In this document: piece by piece, positions 48,641 through 61,339 of the stretch
How the letters are laid out: each line of letters begins with the position of its first letter
How positions within the stretch are numbered: position 1 is the first letter of the stretch
Assembly (NCBI RefSeq): GCF_041146395.1
Contig: NC_090989.1
Coordinates: 247,556,843 to 247,620,842 of the forward strand
Origin: Eulemur rufifrons
Lineage: Eukaryota; Chordata; Mammalia; Primates; Lemuridae
Direction of reading: 5' to 3'
DNA length: 64,000 bases
Made by a program: the position numbers and the translations under genes
The notes under the pieces: model-generated
Database searches by the model: none
What the model was told of the DNA's origin: nothing
The model's input: the letters and a program-made list of their open reading frames with translations, nothing else

Positions 48641-49904
48641 CATATCTGTCATTTCATAAAGACATTTGATCTGAAAAAAATCCCACCTATTTTGGATACA
48701 ATAGGAGTGAGATTCTTTACCCAATGTAGTATCTTACACTGTTGTTTTCAAGTAGGGAAATTTTTGGTGTTGGATGTATAGGAACTTACATATGCATGAA
48801 TAGATACAACTTCAGCAAATGAGCCATCATGGAGAAAAGAAAAACACTAGCAAAGTAAATCTTTTTTTTTTTTTTAATAATGAAGAGTTTATTATCTTGT
48901 CTTCAAAAGTTATTTTCATTTTTTGTGCAAAAGTCTGTTTTTGTTTTTAATCTGGAAAAGCTCCCTAACCCTCTGATTCCCTTGAGCTACCTTTATAATT
49001 TCTTTTTTAAACTTTCAGTTTTCTTAACAGTTTGTTCTCACTTTCTCTATCTTTTTGTCCTTTATTCACTTCTCAATCTATCGTATTTTGTTTTTAGCCC
49101 CCAGCACTTGACTAACAGTTACCATACAGTTAGATTCCATACTGAATAGGCCTTTGATTTAAACCACAATAGCCTTTCTTTTTCTCCTCCTCCTTCTTCA
49201 TAAAGAGGGAACGTAAAGCATGCCATTATCTCTGGGAATTCTGGAATTCTGGAATTTGCCAGCCCTGTTTTAAAACCCAATTTATCATGACAGTAATTGT
49301 CTATGGACATATACATGTATACTACTAATGTAAGTATCACTACCATATAGGTTAATGAACATGCTAAAAAATCTTGGAAAATCAGTTACACCAATTAGTA
49401 GCAGGATGTGGTCTGTCAAATGTTTTGAATTAACCACAAAATTTTCAGAATTCTCTATCACTAAATGCACCTATAACTACTAACATATTCCATGTCAGGG
49501 AGAAAATTAGGGTTGAATGCTGCAGCTTTGTCTTCCCAGGCCAACTACCCAGACTCTTAAGAATCATTCATAATTAATTCTAGGAGGAAAAAGAAATGCA
49601 GAACCATTCAAGAAGAAAACAGATAGAAGTTCGTTTCACTTTTGTAAACTAGAACAGTTAGATGATCATATTTAAAAGTCAGGTCTTGTATTAGTAGGAT
49701 TTTTTTTTTAATTCCTTGGATTTAGTGAATACATGAACCATAATGTTCTGAAAATCCAGATGGATATAGAAATACTCCCTCTTTCACAGCAAGGAAAAGG
49801 AATGATTTTTATTCATCCTACTCAAATGCATTAATTTGCTAGTATCTCACCAGGAAAACCAGATACATTTCCTTTCTAACTTCCAACTACGTTTATTTGT
49901 TATT
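48641..49904. other. Non-genic DNA, nothing identified
   Basis: A T run near 48861-48875 and another near 49702-49711 lack recognisable retroposon bodies. No gene. Confidence 0.5.
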
Positions 49905-50612
49905 TTTTCCCCAATTTTATTTTATTTTTTTCCATTTTTTAAATTTATTTCAGAATATTACAGGGATACAAACACTTCGGTCACATAAATTGCCTTTGCA
50001 CCTCCTGAGTCAAAGCTATAAGCATATTCCATCCCCCAAATAGCACGCACCACACCCATTTGGTGTGAATCTACCCATTCTCTCCTCCTCCCTCTCCCAC
50101 CTGCCCAATCCCTGATGAACGTTACATCCATATGTGCACATAAGTGTTGATTGATTAGTACCAATTTAATGCTGAGTACATGTGGTGTTTGTTTTTCCAT
50201 TCTTATGATACCTCACTTACAAGAATGGTCTCCAGTTCCATCCAGGTTAATACAAGAGATATTAGTTCACCATTTTGTTATGTCTGAGTAGTACTCTATG
50301 GTATACATATACCACATTTTATTAAACTACTCATGTATTGGTGGATACTTGGGTTGTTTCCACATCTTTGGAATTGTGAATTGTGCTGTCATAAACATTC
50401 GAGTGTAGATTTCTTTATTATAGAATGTCTTTTTTTTCCTTTGGATAAATACACAGTTGTGGGATTGCTGGATCAAATGGTAGTTCTACTTTTAGTTCTT
50501 TGAGGTTTCTCCATACTACTTTCCAGAGAGGTTGTACTAGTTTGCAGTCCCACCAGCAGTGTATGAGTGTTCCTATCTCTCTGCATCCATGCCAACATTT
50601 GTTGTTTTGGGA
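49905..50612 (-). mobile_element. L1 3' end with ORF2 C-terminal remnant, antisense
   Basis: Read on the minus strand: ORF2 C-terminal coding from about 50612 to 50418 with the recognisable run '[18 protein letters not shown]' and then '[11 protein letters not shown]', followed by 3' UTR and a T/A-rich tail at 49911-49962. The UTR resembles an older relative of the lemur-type tail: 'attacagggatacaaacac' replaces 'gggggtacaaaag'. 5'-truncated and not functional. Confidence 0.93.
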
Positions 50613-50769
50613 TATCATATTTGTATGATGTATATATGATTGCTTAAAAATATTCACATGCTACTATGAAAAATAAAAATGTAAAATGCCCCCCTTACTC
50701 TTACTCTGTCCTCATTCAAACAAATATAAGAAAGAAGCACCATGATAACATAAAGTTGGCCTTTAGAGG

Positions 50770-51131
50770 AATATGTGACTAAGATATCAGAAAAGAGATT
50801 ATAAAAGTGTTATGGTAGAGACAATAAGGTTGGACAGAAGGAGATAGATTTCAACAATATTTATGAGACAGATACTCTAGTTTGATAGACAATTGTTATA
50901 GGGACAAAATGGAGAGAGAAGTCAAGAAGTAGGTCAGAATTTAAGCTTGGAAAATTCTGTGAACAAACATGTTATTCAGTGAAAAAGAAGGTAAGGAGAA
51001 TGTGAACATTTATTGGGGAGAATGAGTTCTTTTGGAAGATGTCAAATTTTAGGTATTTTAGGTCATCCACACTGAGTTCAAAGAAGTTTAGCTGAATAGC
51101 TCTGGAGCTAAGAAAAAGCAATGTGAATCAG

Positions 51132-51187
<56 letters not shown>

Positions 51188-51780
51188 ACACACAAACAGC
51201 CTTTTTGAGTTATGAACAAATAAATGATTGTAGAAACTCAAGAGGTGACTACATGACCAAGGAAGAATATATAGAATGAGGTGGCAAGGGGGCCTAGATC
51301 AGATTCCTAAACAATGCTGATGTTTAAACAATAACTTTGTTAGAAAATATCCCTAAAACCTATTTTAAAAAGTGAAGGGAAAAAAGTATCAAATGAAAAA
51401 ATTGAAAACTAAGGAGAAATTTTGATTCCTGATTGCCATTAGTTTCAAATTCTGTAGAGAACACAAGTACACTGATTTAGCAATTTTTGCCCCTAGAGAA
51501 AGCCTTTTAAGAGGGTAGGGGAAACCAAGTAACAGTAGGTAAGAAATTAGTGGAGGCATATCAAACAGCCAAGAAATTCTGTTGTAAAGGGAAGGTGAGC
51601 TATCAGGATGTCCTTGACAATGGACAAAAAGAAAATATTTGCTTATCTGTATCTTTAATTTTTAAGATGGAGTAGATGTAATAGATTGGGAAAGCTTTAT
51701 ACACTCAAGGAAAAGTTCTGACTGAGAGCAAGAAATTTAATATATAGGAAAATGAGAACTATTGAGTATAGTTCAAAATG
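50770..51780 (-). mobile_element. Probable L2 ORF2 segment, antisense, split by a microsatellite
   Basis: The plus strand is purine-rich and contains reverse-complement L2-like words in order ('tggggagaatgagttctttt', 'ggaagatgtcaaattttagg', 'ggtcatccacactgagttca', 'tagctctggagct'). Divergence is high. A compound (TC)n(AC)n repeat lies inside. Confidence 0.45.
51132..51181. repeat. Compound (TC)n(AC)n microsatellite
   Basis: Twelve TC units (51132-51155) followed by about thirteen AC units (51156-51181), with degenerate CAAACAGACA after it. Confidence 0.98.
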
Positions 51781-52252
51781 AAGACATTTGGAGCAGAGAT
51801 GGAGGGGTTGCCATTATTAACAGAACAGCATTATTTTCCTAAATGCATCTGGCTTTCCATTGAGTATATCCATTAACCTAAAAATTTGACTAGTCTTCCT
51901 CAGTATACATCCATTTCTGCAGTCATCAGGCCTAACAATCAGCTCTAGAATGAAATGTAGGAGAAAGATTTAATTTTTACAAAGATCTCATACTAGATTT
52001 CCTCTTAGATTTAAAATAACAACTACCAACATCACCAGCACCAATATGGAATATAGTGTCAAAATCACTTTCACATACTTGATCTCATTTGGCTTTGTCA
52101 TGAATATTCCCAGCATTCTTCTATAAGACTTCTTTATAAGTGTTCAATAGCATATGATTAAATTAGTAGAATGCATTTTATGTGGGATTGCCTCTAAAAG
52201 AAACCTTAGTGAACTGAATTCCTATTTTTGTCTTATCAATTCTTTCTCAACA
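51781..52252. other. Non-genic DNA, nothing identified
   Basis: No repeat or exon recognised. Confidence 0.5.
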
Positions 52253-52651
52253 GTTTTCTTAGTCCATTTTGTGCTGCTGTAACAGAATACCACAGACTGG
52301 GTAATTTATAAACATAGAAGTTTATCTGTCTCATGGTTCTAGAGATTGAGAAGTCTAAGATTGAGGGGCTGCATCTGGTGAGGGCCTTTTTGCTGCACCA
52401 TAACATGGTAGAAGGTATCACATGGTGAGAAAGCATCCAAGTGGGAGGGGAAAAGAGTTGAACTCATTCTTTTATCAAGGACCCACTCTGCCACAACTAA
52501 CACACCCCCAAGATAATGGCATTAATCCACGCATGAGGGCAAAGCCCTCATGACCTAATCACCTCTTAAAGGTCCTACCTCTTAATATTGTTGCATTGAC
52601 ATTAAGTTTCCAACACATGAACTTTGGGAGACACATTAAAACTACAACAAT
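52253..52651 (-). mobile_element. MST-like MaLR solo LTR, antisense
   Basis: Plus-strand 'cttagtccattttgtgctgc', 'agactgggtaatttataaac', 'cataacatggtagaaggtat', 'aatggcattaatccacgcat', 'catgacctaatcacctctta' and 'aacacatgaactttgggaga' are the reverse complement of an MST/MLT1-type LTR over its full length. No internal region adjoins it. Confidence 0.87.
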
Positions 52652-55389
52652 AGGAAATATGAAATGAAAAGATTGCTTTTCTCTGAACCATTTTGCTAGG
52701 GACAGCAGTTTGATTCAGTGAAAAAAAAAAATTCTTGGGCAAATCACTCACCTTTTTAAACTCCATAAAAGAGTCATTGTTATTTTTTATCAACCTCATT
52801 TTCTTTTTAAATAAGGAATTAAGATATTCTTTGTTATTCAGGCAAATTGTTAGGTGGGAGATCCAGCTTACAATTGGACAGAAATTCCCATTTAGTATAA
52901 TGTTAAATAATAATCCTCATTCACAGTGGCTAATTTTACACCTGAACAACTATAATATCCATCATTACAAGGGGTCTGTGCCTCTACTAATTTTATTCTT
53001 AAAAATCCTCTCAGAATATTTTTGCCAAGTATCATATAAGTTGCCTGGCAACTGCTAAGAATAAATGCAAAGAAAGAGAGGTGATTTAATAAAGAACTCA
53101 GACACAATCTAAACTGTGTAAAATGAGCGAGACATCTGCATTACTCAGAAAAAAATAAATACTATCCATGATCTGATTTTAAATACAAAAATTAATAACT
53201 TATTGTGAATCAGCGATACTGTAATTAATAAAAAGAGAGCAAGACACGGTAACTAATGAAGAGTAATCAATGAAGCATTTAAGAACTTTTTTCCTATCCA
53301 CAATGTGGTATGTTCAATTCTTACATCCCATGATTTATTAATTTATTATACTCACAGGCAACATTCTTTAGAAATTTGTCTGCGGATGTGGTAAAGCAAA
53401 AAAAAAAAAAAATCATATTTTATCTAGAATGCCAACATGAAAATTTTATAAGTTTTGGAATTTAACAGGTTCACAAGTTTTGCCAAAGCATTATAGAACT
53501 CATACACATTAAAGAGGTGGAAATTTATCATAAGTAGGAGGTACTTAGAAAGAAAGAAAATTTCAATACACAGCCTAGTCATTTACAAGGTATGTAGGGA
53601 TTTGATTAAAGATATAAAAGAAGGCCAGGTATACCTATTCTTATGTATTAGCAAAAAGTGTTTTGGTGGCAAGTAATAGGAAGCTGCCTTAACTAAGTTA
53701 GGCAGATATAAAAAATTGATTGGATGCTGAGGCATTTCATATAATCTTGGCAGGCACAGAGATTTAGCATGTCAGAAACAATGACACAGACATTGGAATG
53801 CCTTCAGGACTTTCCTTTTCTATTCCTCATCTAAACTCCTTTCTTTTATTTGCTTCACCACATTCACAGACAAATTTCTAAAGAATGTTGCTTGTGAATA
53901 TAATAAATTAATAAACCCTGGGATCTAAGAGCTGGACATACTGTGGTTTCCTTCTGCTAGTATAGCATTCTCCACATGATAGACCACTAGCTGAGCCCAA
54001 GACTCACTTTTCAAAGTTTCAATAGCAGAAAAGAACTGTTTCTCTTCTCTTCTTAAATATAGCTTGAAAAAATCTTAAGGAAGCACTTGGGTTGGTCAGA
54101 CCGGGGTTAGAAGCGCATTACAAAATGATCAACTGAGCGTAAGGAGTTGGCCTATGATTGACTGCCTCAGTTGGACCAGAACAATTGAAAAGGAGGCAGA
54201 GGAGTTTTCCAAAATGAGGAGAATATATTTGGGAGATGACGGAAGAGCCAGACACAATAAGTAATGAAATGAATATGTTTGACCTTTGCAATTCTATTTT
54301 TTTGTTTGCCATTTTATGTAATATACTCAGAAGTTGAATCTCAATCACTTTATTTAGATGCCTAGTTCTTTTTCTCTTTTAGCACGTTTCACTCTTCTAG
54401 TCATGCTTCTCATATAAGGATTGGAAAACTACAGTAGGATGCAGAAAGAGGGTTATGTGCCAGTAGCCCAGCCTGAGATGAATGACCCTTTCAATCACAG
54501 AAGGACTTTCTAGGAGGTAATCCTCATACTTTTAAAACTTAATGATAGAACTCATGCCTCTCTGTAGATTGGGATTGAGCTCTGGTGGGTGTGAGGCATA
54601 CCTTTTCACACTGTTCGTCATACATTCAGTTCATTAGTAACGTCTGAGTTAATGTTCAGAGTATTAGGTGGCTGTTCTGAAATCAGAGGTGACATGCTCT
54701 ACACCAGACATTTCTAAAGCACAGGTCCTAGAGAGTAGTTGATAGCTCAAGTAAAATCTTTTCTTTGGAGAGAAAGGAATTTAATTAACCTACCATATTA
54801 GTTTTTCCTTCTACAGTCATGAACTCATTCTGGTATCAGTTCACAGGATGTTAATTGCTGCTCCTGGGAATCTGTAGCTGTTAGTTATCAAACTCAAACT
54901 TTAAAGAGACGAAATTCTTAATTTGCACCCTGCAAGGCAATGTAGTAAAGATGGAGCTCTTACATTATTTACAGGGTGTGAACTATTAACTAACTAAAGA
55001 ATGTTAAAGTTGGAAAAAAAAAAAAAAACACTTTTGTTAATTCCAAAGTGGTTTTGTTTGTTTTCCTCAAAACCAGCCACATTAAATCTTTAACCATTCA
55101 CAATGAGAAAACTAAAACAGCTGTTATCTAAATAAATAAATACATAAAGGTTCATTTTCTTCTTTTGTTATTTCATGAAGGTTTTCAGGTGAGATCTCCT
55201 CATTTTGACTGCTGTCCATGTTATGGATAAACTCACCATCCTCTGAAGAGCTCCAAGTCCCTCAGTGTGACCCACTTGAAGTGCCCCGACTGTCTTCAGC
55301 CAGATCCATCAGTGCTTCCCCCTATAATCAGGCTGTAATCACAGCAGATTCACCAACATTCCGAGCAGAGATTGCACTTCCCAAACTCT
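52652..55389. other. Non-genic DNA, nothing identified
   Basis: Apparently unique or very old DNA with A runs at about 53398-53412 and 55014-55028. Frames at 52735-53058 (plus, 107 codons) and 52892-53107 (minus) overlap and lack domains. Confidence 0.5.
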
Positions 55390-55920
55390 CTGTTCTTGCT
55401 GATCCTCTGCCTGATATTTCCTTTCACCCAATTCTTTTCAGCTTTGGAGGCCAGCTTAAATCTCACCATTGTCTTAAACCTTTCCCCAATCCCCATCCAT
55501 CACTCCTCTTTTCCACCTCTCCCAGGTTGGCAGCTATGTCTTTCCCCATGCATCTACAGCATTTATAGCAAACGTTTTGTTGAATAACATTTATTACAGC
55601 ACACTGATATATTCTGCCACTATCGCACAGTTCCAAATCCTAATTTGTGTTATATTTATTTACATGAATTTATTTTTTTTCTACTTGTTAGAAGTTGCCT
55701 TGAGATCATGTCTGTTTATTCTGTAACCTAGAACGTCTACTAGAATTCATTCCTCAAACATTTTTTGTATCTTTTTGGATTCTTTTGTGTTCTTTCCTAG
55801 ACTGCAAGCTTCTTGAGGGAAAGACATGTTTTCCAACTTTGTATCTCTATCACCTAGCCACAGGCCTCAGGCAGAACAGGTCATGAGAAACTATTACTAT
55901 TTACTAAGCGAGGGAATGAA
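55390..55920 (+). mobile_element. L2 3' region, sense
   Basis: 'gctgatcctctgcctgatat', 'ccagcttaaatctcaccatt', 'cctagactgcaagcttcttg', 'agggaaagacatgttttcca' and 'ctctatcacctagccacagg' follow L2. The 116-codon frame at 55218-55568 runs partly through it and is not supported as a gene. Confidence 0.7.
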
Positions 55921-55934
55921 TTGTAAGAAAATTT

Positions 55935-56095
55935 TTTAAACGCTTTATGCCTCATCCTTCTCTTCTGTAAAATTGGCATATCAACCCCCATCTTCTAGGG
56001 ATATTGATTAGATTAAATGATAAAATGTATGCATAACAATTACCTCAATACCTGACATGTAATATGAGCTCAATAAAAGGCAACAGGTATTTTTT
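55935..56095 (+). mobile_element. MIR 3' half, sense
   Basis: 'tatgcctcatccttctcttc', 'tgtaaaattggcatatcaac', 'gattagattaaatgataaaa' and 'catgtaatatgagctcaata' keep the MIR order. Confidence 0.8.
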
Positions 56096-56111
56096 CCCAC
56101 TAGAGTCTACC

Positions 56112-56320
56112 ACCATTGCCCAATGGACTTTTCTATGATGACAGAAATGTTTTATTACCATGCTGTCCTATATGGCAGTCAAAAGCCACATGTGGCTATT
56201 GAGCAATTGAAATGGGAATCACTTGACTGAGAAACTCAATATATTGTTTTAATTAACTTCAGTTTTAATAACCACAGGTACCTAGTGGCTACCATATTGG
56301 ACAGTGCAGGGACTGTGAAC
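56112..56320. mobile_element. hAT-Charlie-like MITE
   Basis: 'ctatgatgacagaaatgttt', 'aaagccacatgtggctattg', 'agcaattgaaatgggaatca' and 'agtggctaccatattggaca' form the well-known pair of inverted 'gccacatgtggc'/'agtggctac' blocks of a common mammalian nonautonomous DNA transposon. The family name is not fixed. Confidence 0.72.
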
Positions 56321-56838
56321 TGCATGTTAGTGGTTCTATGTCCTATTCATCATTTCACCACTTGAGGGAGAAATCAAAATAAATACATGATTTCTGGCAT
56401 TTGAGTTGCAAAGAACAGGAAAACTAAGTAAATAGAATCGATACCTTTTGTGGTGGCCATGGGCTGTGATGGGACTGTCCAGTCCTGTCCTGAGTGAAAA
56501 CCCTCAAGCCAAGGACACATCCTTGTTATACTGCACCTGGATTAAAGTTGAGTTAGCAACTCTTCCCTTCAATGTAGTCACTACCCTACTATGGAGATCA
56601 AAACAAATACCACAGAGAACAAATTTAGGGAAGATGGAGGAGAGAAAAGTAGGTGGGAGAAAGGGAAATTTATTGTCTTGGTGCTGACAATGAAGCCAGC
56701 CCAATTCCATAGTTTCCTCAGGAGTTTCTGAAGTTCCCATAACAGTCCCCAGGACTATAGAAACCACATATTCCATTTACCATCCTTTCTGATCTTGGTA
56801 AACTCTCCTCCTATCAAAGAAGTAGAAGGGTTTGTATG

Positions 56839-56874
<36 letters not shown>

Positions 56875-57619
56875 ATTTGCCTCTCCACACCTACCACTAC
56901 TTCTCACTAAAACTCCTCATCCTCAAATAGTCATCTCCTGCTTTCAATAAATTAATTTCAGTTTGCTAAAGATTTTTAGGTTATTCATGCATATGGACAT
57001 GTATGGAACCATGTGGACTCTGATTTACCACTCATTTTAACTTGAGATGACTGATAAGAGATAAGACTAAATCTCATGAAACATTCAAAAGGAGTCAAAC
57101 CAGTAAGTAATACAAAATGAGTATTTCCTAAGCATTCTAGGGTATTGGAATGAGATGATCCTGGCTTAGGAAAGAGCATGTGCTGGAGATGGAGATAGAT
57201 GAAGAAAAGGCCTGGGGGCAAGACTACAGAAGACCAGGTGTGTCACACTGAACAAAACAATTAGGGACCCTTTAAAGAATTTTCAACAGAAAAGAGAAGA
57301 TGCAAATGACATTATAAACCTTAGACCAACTAAATACATTCTTCTAAATTTCCATTATAAAGGCTGAAAAAAGATACAAACTTCAGAGAATCTTAAAAAG
57401 CAACATGCCATCTAATCCCATACATTGACACATGTCAAGCATCAGTCAAGGTCAAAAGGATGGAAAACAGATTTCAGTTCTACCTAGAATAGAGCCCATT
57501 ATATATGTCTATAGTATTAATGATTTAAAAATTGAGAGCAGATCACTTTAAAAATAATTTTCAAAAAAACTGGCAAATGTAACTGGCAAATATAAACAGG
57601 AAAATATAATGGATCTCTT
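56321..57619. other. Non-genic DNA with (AC)n microsatellite
   Basis: (AC)n at about 56842-56872, fifteen or so units. The paired frames at 56448-56687 (plus) and 56504-56776 (minus) are overlapping chance frames. Confidence 0.5.
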
Positions 57620-59250
57620 ATTCTAGATTCAATTGAAAATAGCAGTCCTGGGGCCATTGTTAAGGCACAGAGTGGGCACAAAAAGTTGGACGTCTACCCA
57701 GTTTTTACTCCCTGAGAAGCAGTGGGGGTCATGGCTAATAGAGCTCTGAATATTTAGTGAAGGCCAACAATCAGTTTACCATAAAAATAGCAGCAGTCAC
57801 AGCTCCCACAGCTTTACAGGCTTGCCAGGAGGGGTACCCCATACCCACGCACATACTTGGTAAGGAGTGGAGGAAACACCACCCTCATAAACAAGTCTTC
57901 AAGGCTTATTTTTTGAAGCTTCTGTCACAGGAAGGATTAACAATGCACAGCTTCCTTCACTGCTGCTTTCACAGCTAGTATTTTAATATGCCCAGAATCT
58001 CTAAGGAAGCTGTTAGTATCTAACTTAAATAGGAGCAGGCAGTGCTTTACATCCATTGTTAGCAAAAATAAACAAATCCCTAAAACATCATGCTGGTTAC
58101 ACAGAGACAGATAGCCCTTGTTTACAGAGTGAGCATCACACAGGGTGTACTGACTAGGGGCACACCTTAGAGAGGGCTCCAATTATATTCAATTCTTGTT
58201 AGACTCAGACAAAATGCTGTTGCTCCTATGAAAGTCTGCTGAAACTATGCTTCTTTGTTTCCTGGGACTTACTGCCATGAAGAGCAGGGAATAAAGGACT
58301 GCACAAAAGCTGAGCTGAAAGATTATAGAAACAAATAGGCAGGGGGAGTAGCAATAATGTTTATCCTGGTGGGATGCCCACCCTGACAAAGACAAGTAAC
58401 AGAGAAGGTCCTTAGCAATTTACTCATATAGATCAGGGCAGTTTGGAAAAATGAGCAGTTGATAACTTCAACACTGGAACCTCCAGCTGTAGGTGCAACA
58501 GGACAACCTCAATGTTGCCATCAAAGCAGAACACTGTGAAAGAAAGCCCTGGAGTTTGGGAACAATGGGCCTGGTGCTGGCTTCTCAACTGCATATCATT
58601 GAACTGGATATATTTGTTCTTGCAGTCCATACCATGGAGTAAAGAAACCGTGCATGAGGTAAAATGCTTGGGAAGCAAAAGCTGAGAGGGCATTCCCATT
58701 CCTGTTCCTTGATGCCCTCCGTGGTTCTTCTGGTTCCACATGAAGAAGTATAGAGGGTAAAGAAAGGAGCAGTCATTTAGGATTACTCAGGTGATCAATG
58801 GCCAGTCAAGACAGTGTCCATTAGAGAGGTGTGCATGGACTGCTGGAAGGCTAGAGACAATGCTGTGCCTCTCCAGGGGTCTTCACTGACAGAGAGAGTC
58901 AAGGCCCTCTCCTCCAAAATCAAGTCCACCATCAACAGAGATATCACAAGCAGCAGACAAAACCAGCCTGGCCAGAGCAAAGCCAGAGATACTTCCAAAT
59001 GACTCACAGGTGATCAGGCCCTTTCTTTTCTTATCTCCCATGGCCCAAATGCCCTCCAATCCCATTGAAGCCAGACTCAGAAAAGCGGGAAGGGGAAGAC
59101 TCTCCACACCAAAGCATACTCAACCAAATTCAGCACTCCCTACCTCTACCTCTAAGTGATAAGCAGAAGACAGAGTAAAAGAGGATACCATACCCTCTCC
59201 CCACGTCAAGTCACTCAAGATAAAAACCAAGTCTGCACTGTTGGGAGGAG
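57620..59250. other. Unassigned block, less AT-rich than the rest
   Basis: About 1.6 kb with clearly higher G+C than its flanks and many overlapping open frames on both strands (for example 58433-58741 minus, 58814-59002 plus), none with a motif I recognise. There are no recognisable SINE, L2 or LTR landmarks. It could be the 5' UTR of an old L1, an internal piece of an ancient retroelement, or a decayed processed pseudogene; I cannot decide. No poly(A) tail or target-site duplication was found at either end. Confidence 0.4.
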
Positions 59251-59509
59251 GACATGCTAAACTGGGCACAATATGGGAGTTTTAACTGCCATAAAATTTT
59301 AATAACTTAAACTAAACAGAAATGCAAGCAATGGAGAGAAAAAATAACCTAAAGACACTGTGTATAAGAAAGGAACAAGTAAAAACAGAGCATAGTTTAA
59401 AGAAATAATCGAATAAAAACTAACTTTTCACATTGATATCCCACAGCTTTTAGACTACTCAATAAACCTATCACTGTATTAACATGTTTAATTCTCAAAG
59501 CAGTTAGAA

Positions 59510-59630
59510 GATGAAAATTATATTATACTCACTTGATAGAAAAGTAAATTGAGACTCAGAGAATTAAACTGCCCAGAGTTCAGTTATTAAGCCAGGATTT
59601 GAAACCAGGTCCATTTGGCTCTAAAAAGCA
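59510..59630 (-). mobile_element. MIR core, antisense
   Basis: 'gaaaagtaaattgagactca', 'gagaattaaactgcccagag', 'caggatttgaaaccaggtcc' and 'tttggctctaaaaagcatg' are the reverse complement of MIR. The 92-codon frame at 59615-59893 starts in it. Confidence 0.8.
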
Positions 59631-59984
59631 TGTTTTTTGTTCTCTCAATCATTTCATTTTTCCAGGTTTTCTTGACGATGGGACAACTTCAAGTTCAGAA
59701 AGGCCTTCCCGGTGTGTGCCAAACATTGGCAATAGGAAGAATTACAAATAAAAGGATATATTATGGCAGCAACAGCCCAAACTGTGACAATGGGCCACTA
59801 AATAGAGATCTAGGTGGACAGTGCCTGAGAATCCAGTGGCAGGTAGGAGGTCAATGTCTTAAAAGGTGGTCAAAGCAGCCTGACAGTGACTAATCAGGCA
59901 AAGGCAATGGTGTCCTGCAGGGGCATTGTGACAGATGCATTTTTCCAAAGATTATCATTTCTCCAGATATGTAGCTCTTCTATA

Positions 59985-60297
59985 ACATTTTTACCCTTCT
60001 CTTCAAGAGGAGGAGCCTAAGGCCCCACCTCTGAATCTGGGTGGGCCTTTGTGACCCTTTGATCAGCAGAATATGACAGAAGTGGCACTGAGATTAGATC
60101 ATAAGGATGGAGTACATTATTGGAAACTTTGCTTTTGGAACCCCCCACCATGTTGCACATAAGCCCTAGGAGCCTTGGAGAGGCCTGTGTAGAAAGGAAC
60201 TAAAGCCCCCAGCCCACAGCCCTGGACTAACTCCTAGACATAGAGAGTACAAATTACCAGCCATATGGATTACCCATCTTGAAAGTGGATCCTCAGT
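59985..60297 (+). mobile_element. MLT1-like LTR, left part, sense
   Basis: 'gaggagcctaaggccccacc', 'tctgaatctgggtgggcctt', 'gatcagcagaatatgacaga', 'agtggcactgagattag' and 'cccatcttgaaagtggatcc' match an old MaLR LTR in order. The rest of the LTR resumes about 290 bp downstream. Confidence 0.65.
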
Positions 60298-60584
60298 ATG
60301 CAAGATAATACCTGCAAACACTTCTTTGTTTTCTTCTTATATTTTAAAGGCCCTTTAGCATTTGTTGGGCTGTATCTTCTCTTTGTTTTCAGTTGTATAC
60401 AGAGACAAGCTTAGACCAAAATGCTAAGTATATGTGTTGACTTCAGTGTATAGCCCTTTATTAGTAAGCTATGAAATTAAAAATTCTCTAATTAACAAAA
60501 AACAAAAAAATCCAAACCAAACCAACCAAACAAAAAAAAAAAATCTGATACCACATAGTGCAGAGAGGAAGAATCCTAAAAAGC
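60298..60584. other. Insertion of unknown origin splitting the MLT1-like LTR
   Basis: About 290 bp not expected in the LTR. It includes an A-rich segment at about 60495-60543 ('aaccaaccaaac' plus a run of 12-13 A), which suggests a retroposon tail, but the body is unrecognised and no exact target-site duplication was found. Confidence 0.4.
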
Positions 60585-60695
60585 CATACCAAAATTGTAA
60601 ACTTATGCAGAAAGTTAATATTTGCTATTCTCTCATGCCTGTGAAGTTTTGGGGTGGTTTGTTCCACAGTAATAGATAACTGATATAAGTCATAG
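60585..60695 (+). mobile_element. MLT1-like LTR, right end, sense
   Basis: 'ccaaaattgtaaacttatgc', 'gaagttttggggtggtttgt' and 'cagtaatagataactgata' match the 3' end of MLT1-type LTRs. Confidence 0.75.
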
Positions 60696-61339
60696 AAACT
60701 GGAAAATAAGAACTGGACTCTGGGAATATATCGGAGAACTCATGTCAAGATCTTAGCTTAGAGGAAGTATTATAGAACAGAACTTCAGAATTGAGGAACA
60801 AGACAGAACATCTGTTTCTAGTCCTTGGGTAAAAAGTAGGGGCTTAGTCCCAGCAATCAAAGGATAATCCCAATTAGCAGGCACATGATTAGGACCAGTG
60901 TAACAAGCATTACCTGATGCTCACGATGTTAATTGGCCTCAGAAGTGAGACTAGGAAGGGCTGTCCTGAAATTAAGTATGCCATTATACTGTTCCATACC
61001 AGAACATATGCATCATTTCAAGATTCTAATGTCAGAATGGCAAATGAATCCCAACTTTCAGAAAGGTCTGATTTATTAGTAGTGCTTGCCTGGAGTAAAA
61101 AGTTGAGAAAGACTGTGAGAGAGCATCCAGGCTCAGCAGGAAAGACTGGGGAGACTGATTAATGATGTCTTTCGCCAGAGTAGAAAGAGCAACTCAACAT
61201 GCATGCTATGCATTTCCCAGCCCTATGTTAAAGGTGACTAACTGCAACACTGCAAATGTGACTCTTTTCACAAGACCCAGTATCAAAGCAAGCGCAAAAT
61301 ACCTTTACAGCTTTCCATGGTATCAGATGTTTACCGTGA
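60696..61339. other. Non-genic DNA, nothing identified
   Basis: No repeat or exon recognised. Frames at 60917-61162 and 61162-61344 have no domains. Confidence 0.5.

Noticed and set aside
50418..50657. Active L1 ORF2
   Set aside because: Only the last 65 or so codons of ORF2 remain and the element is 5'-truncated. It cannot encode a reverse transcriptase.
55218..55568. 116-codon frame starting in unassigned DNA
   Set aside because: Its 3' part is L2 sequence and a second frame overlaps it. No domain recognised.
58433..58776. Possible exons on the minus strand in two frames
   Set aside because: The frames overlap each other, contain stops just outside, and show no recognisable protein family. 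Kept only as part of an unassigned block.
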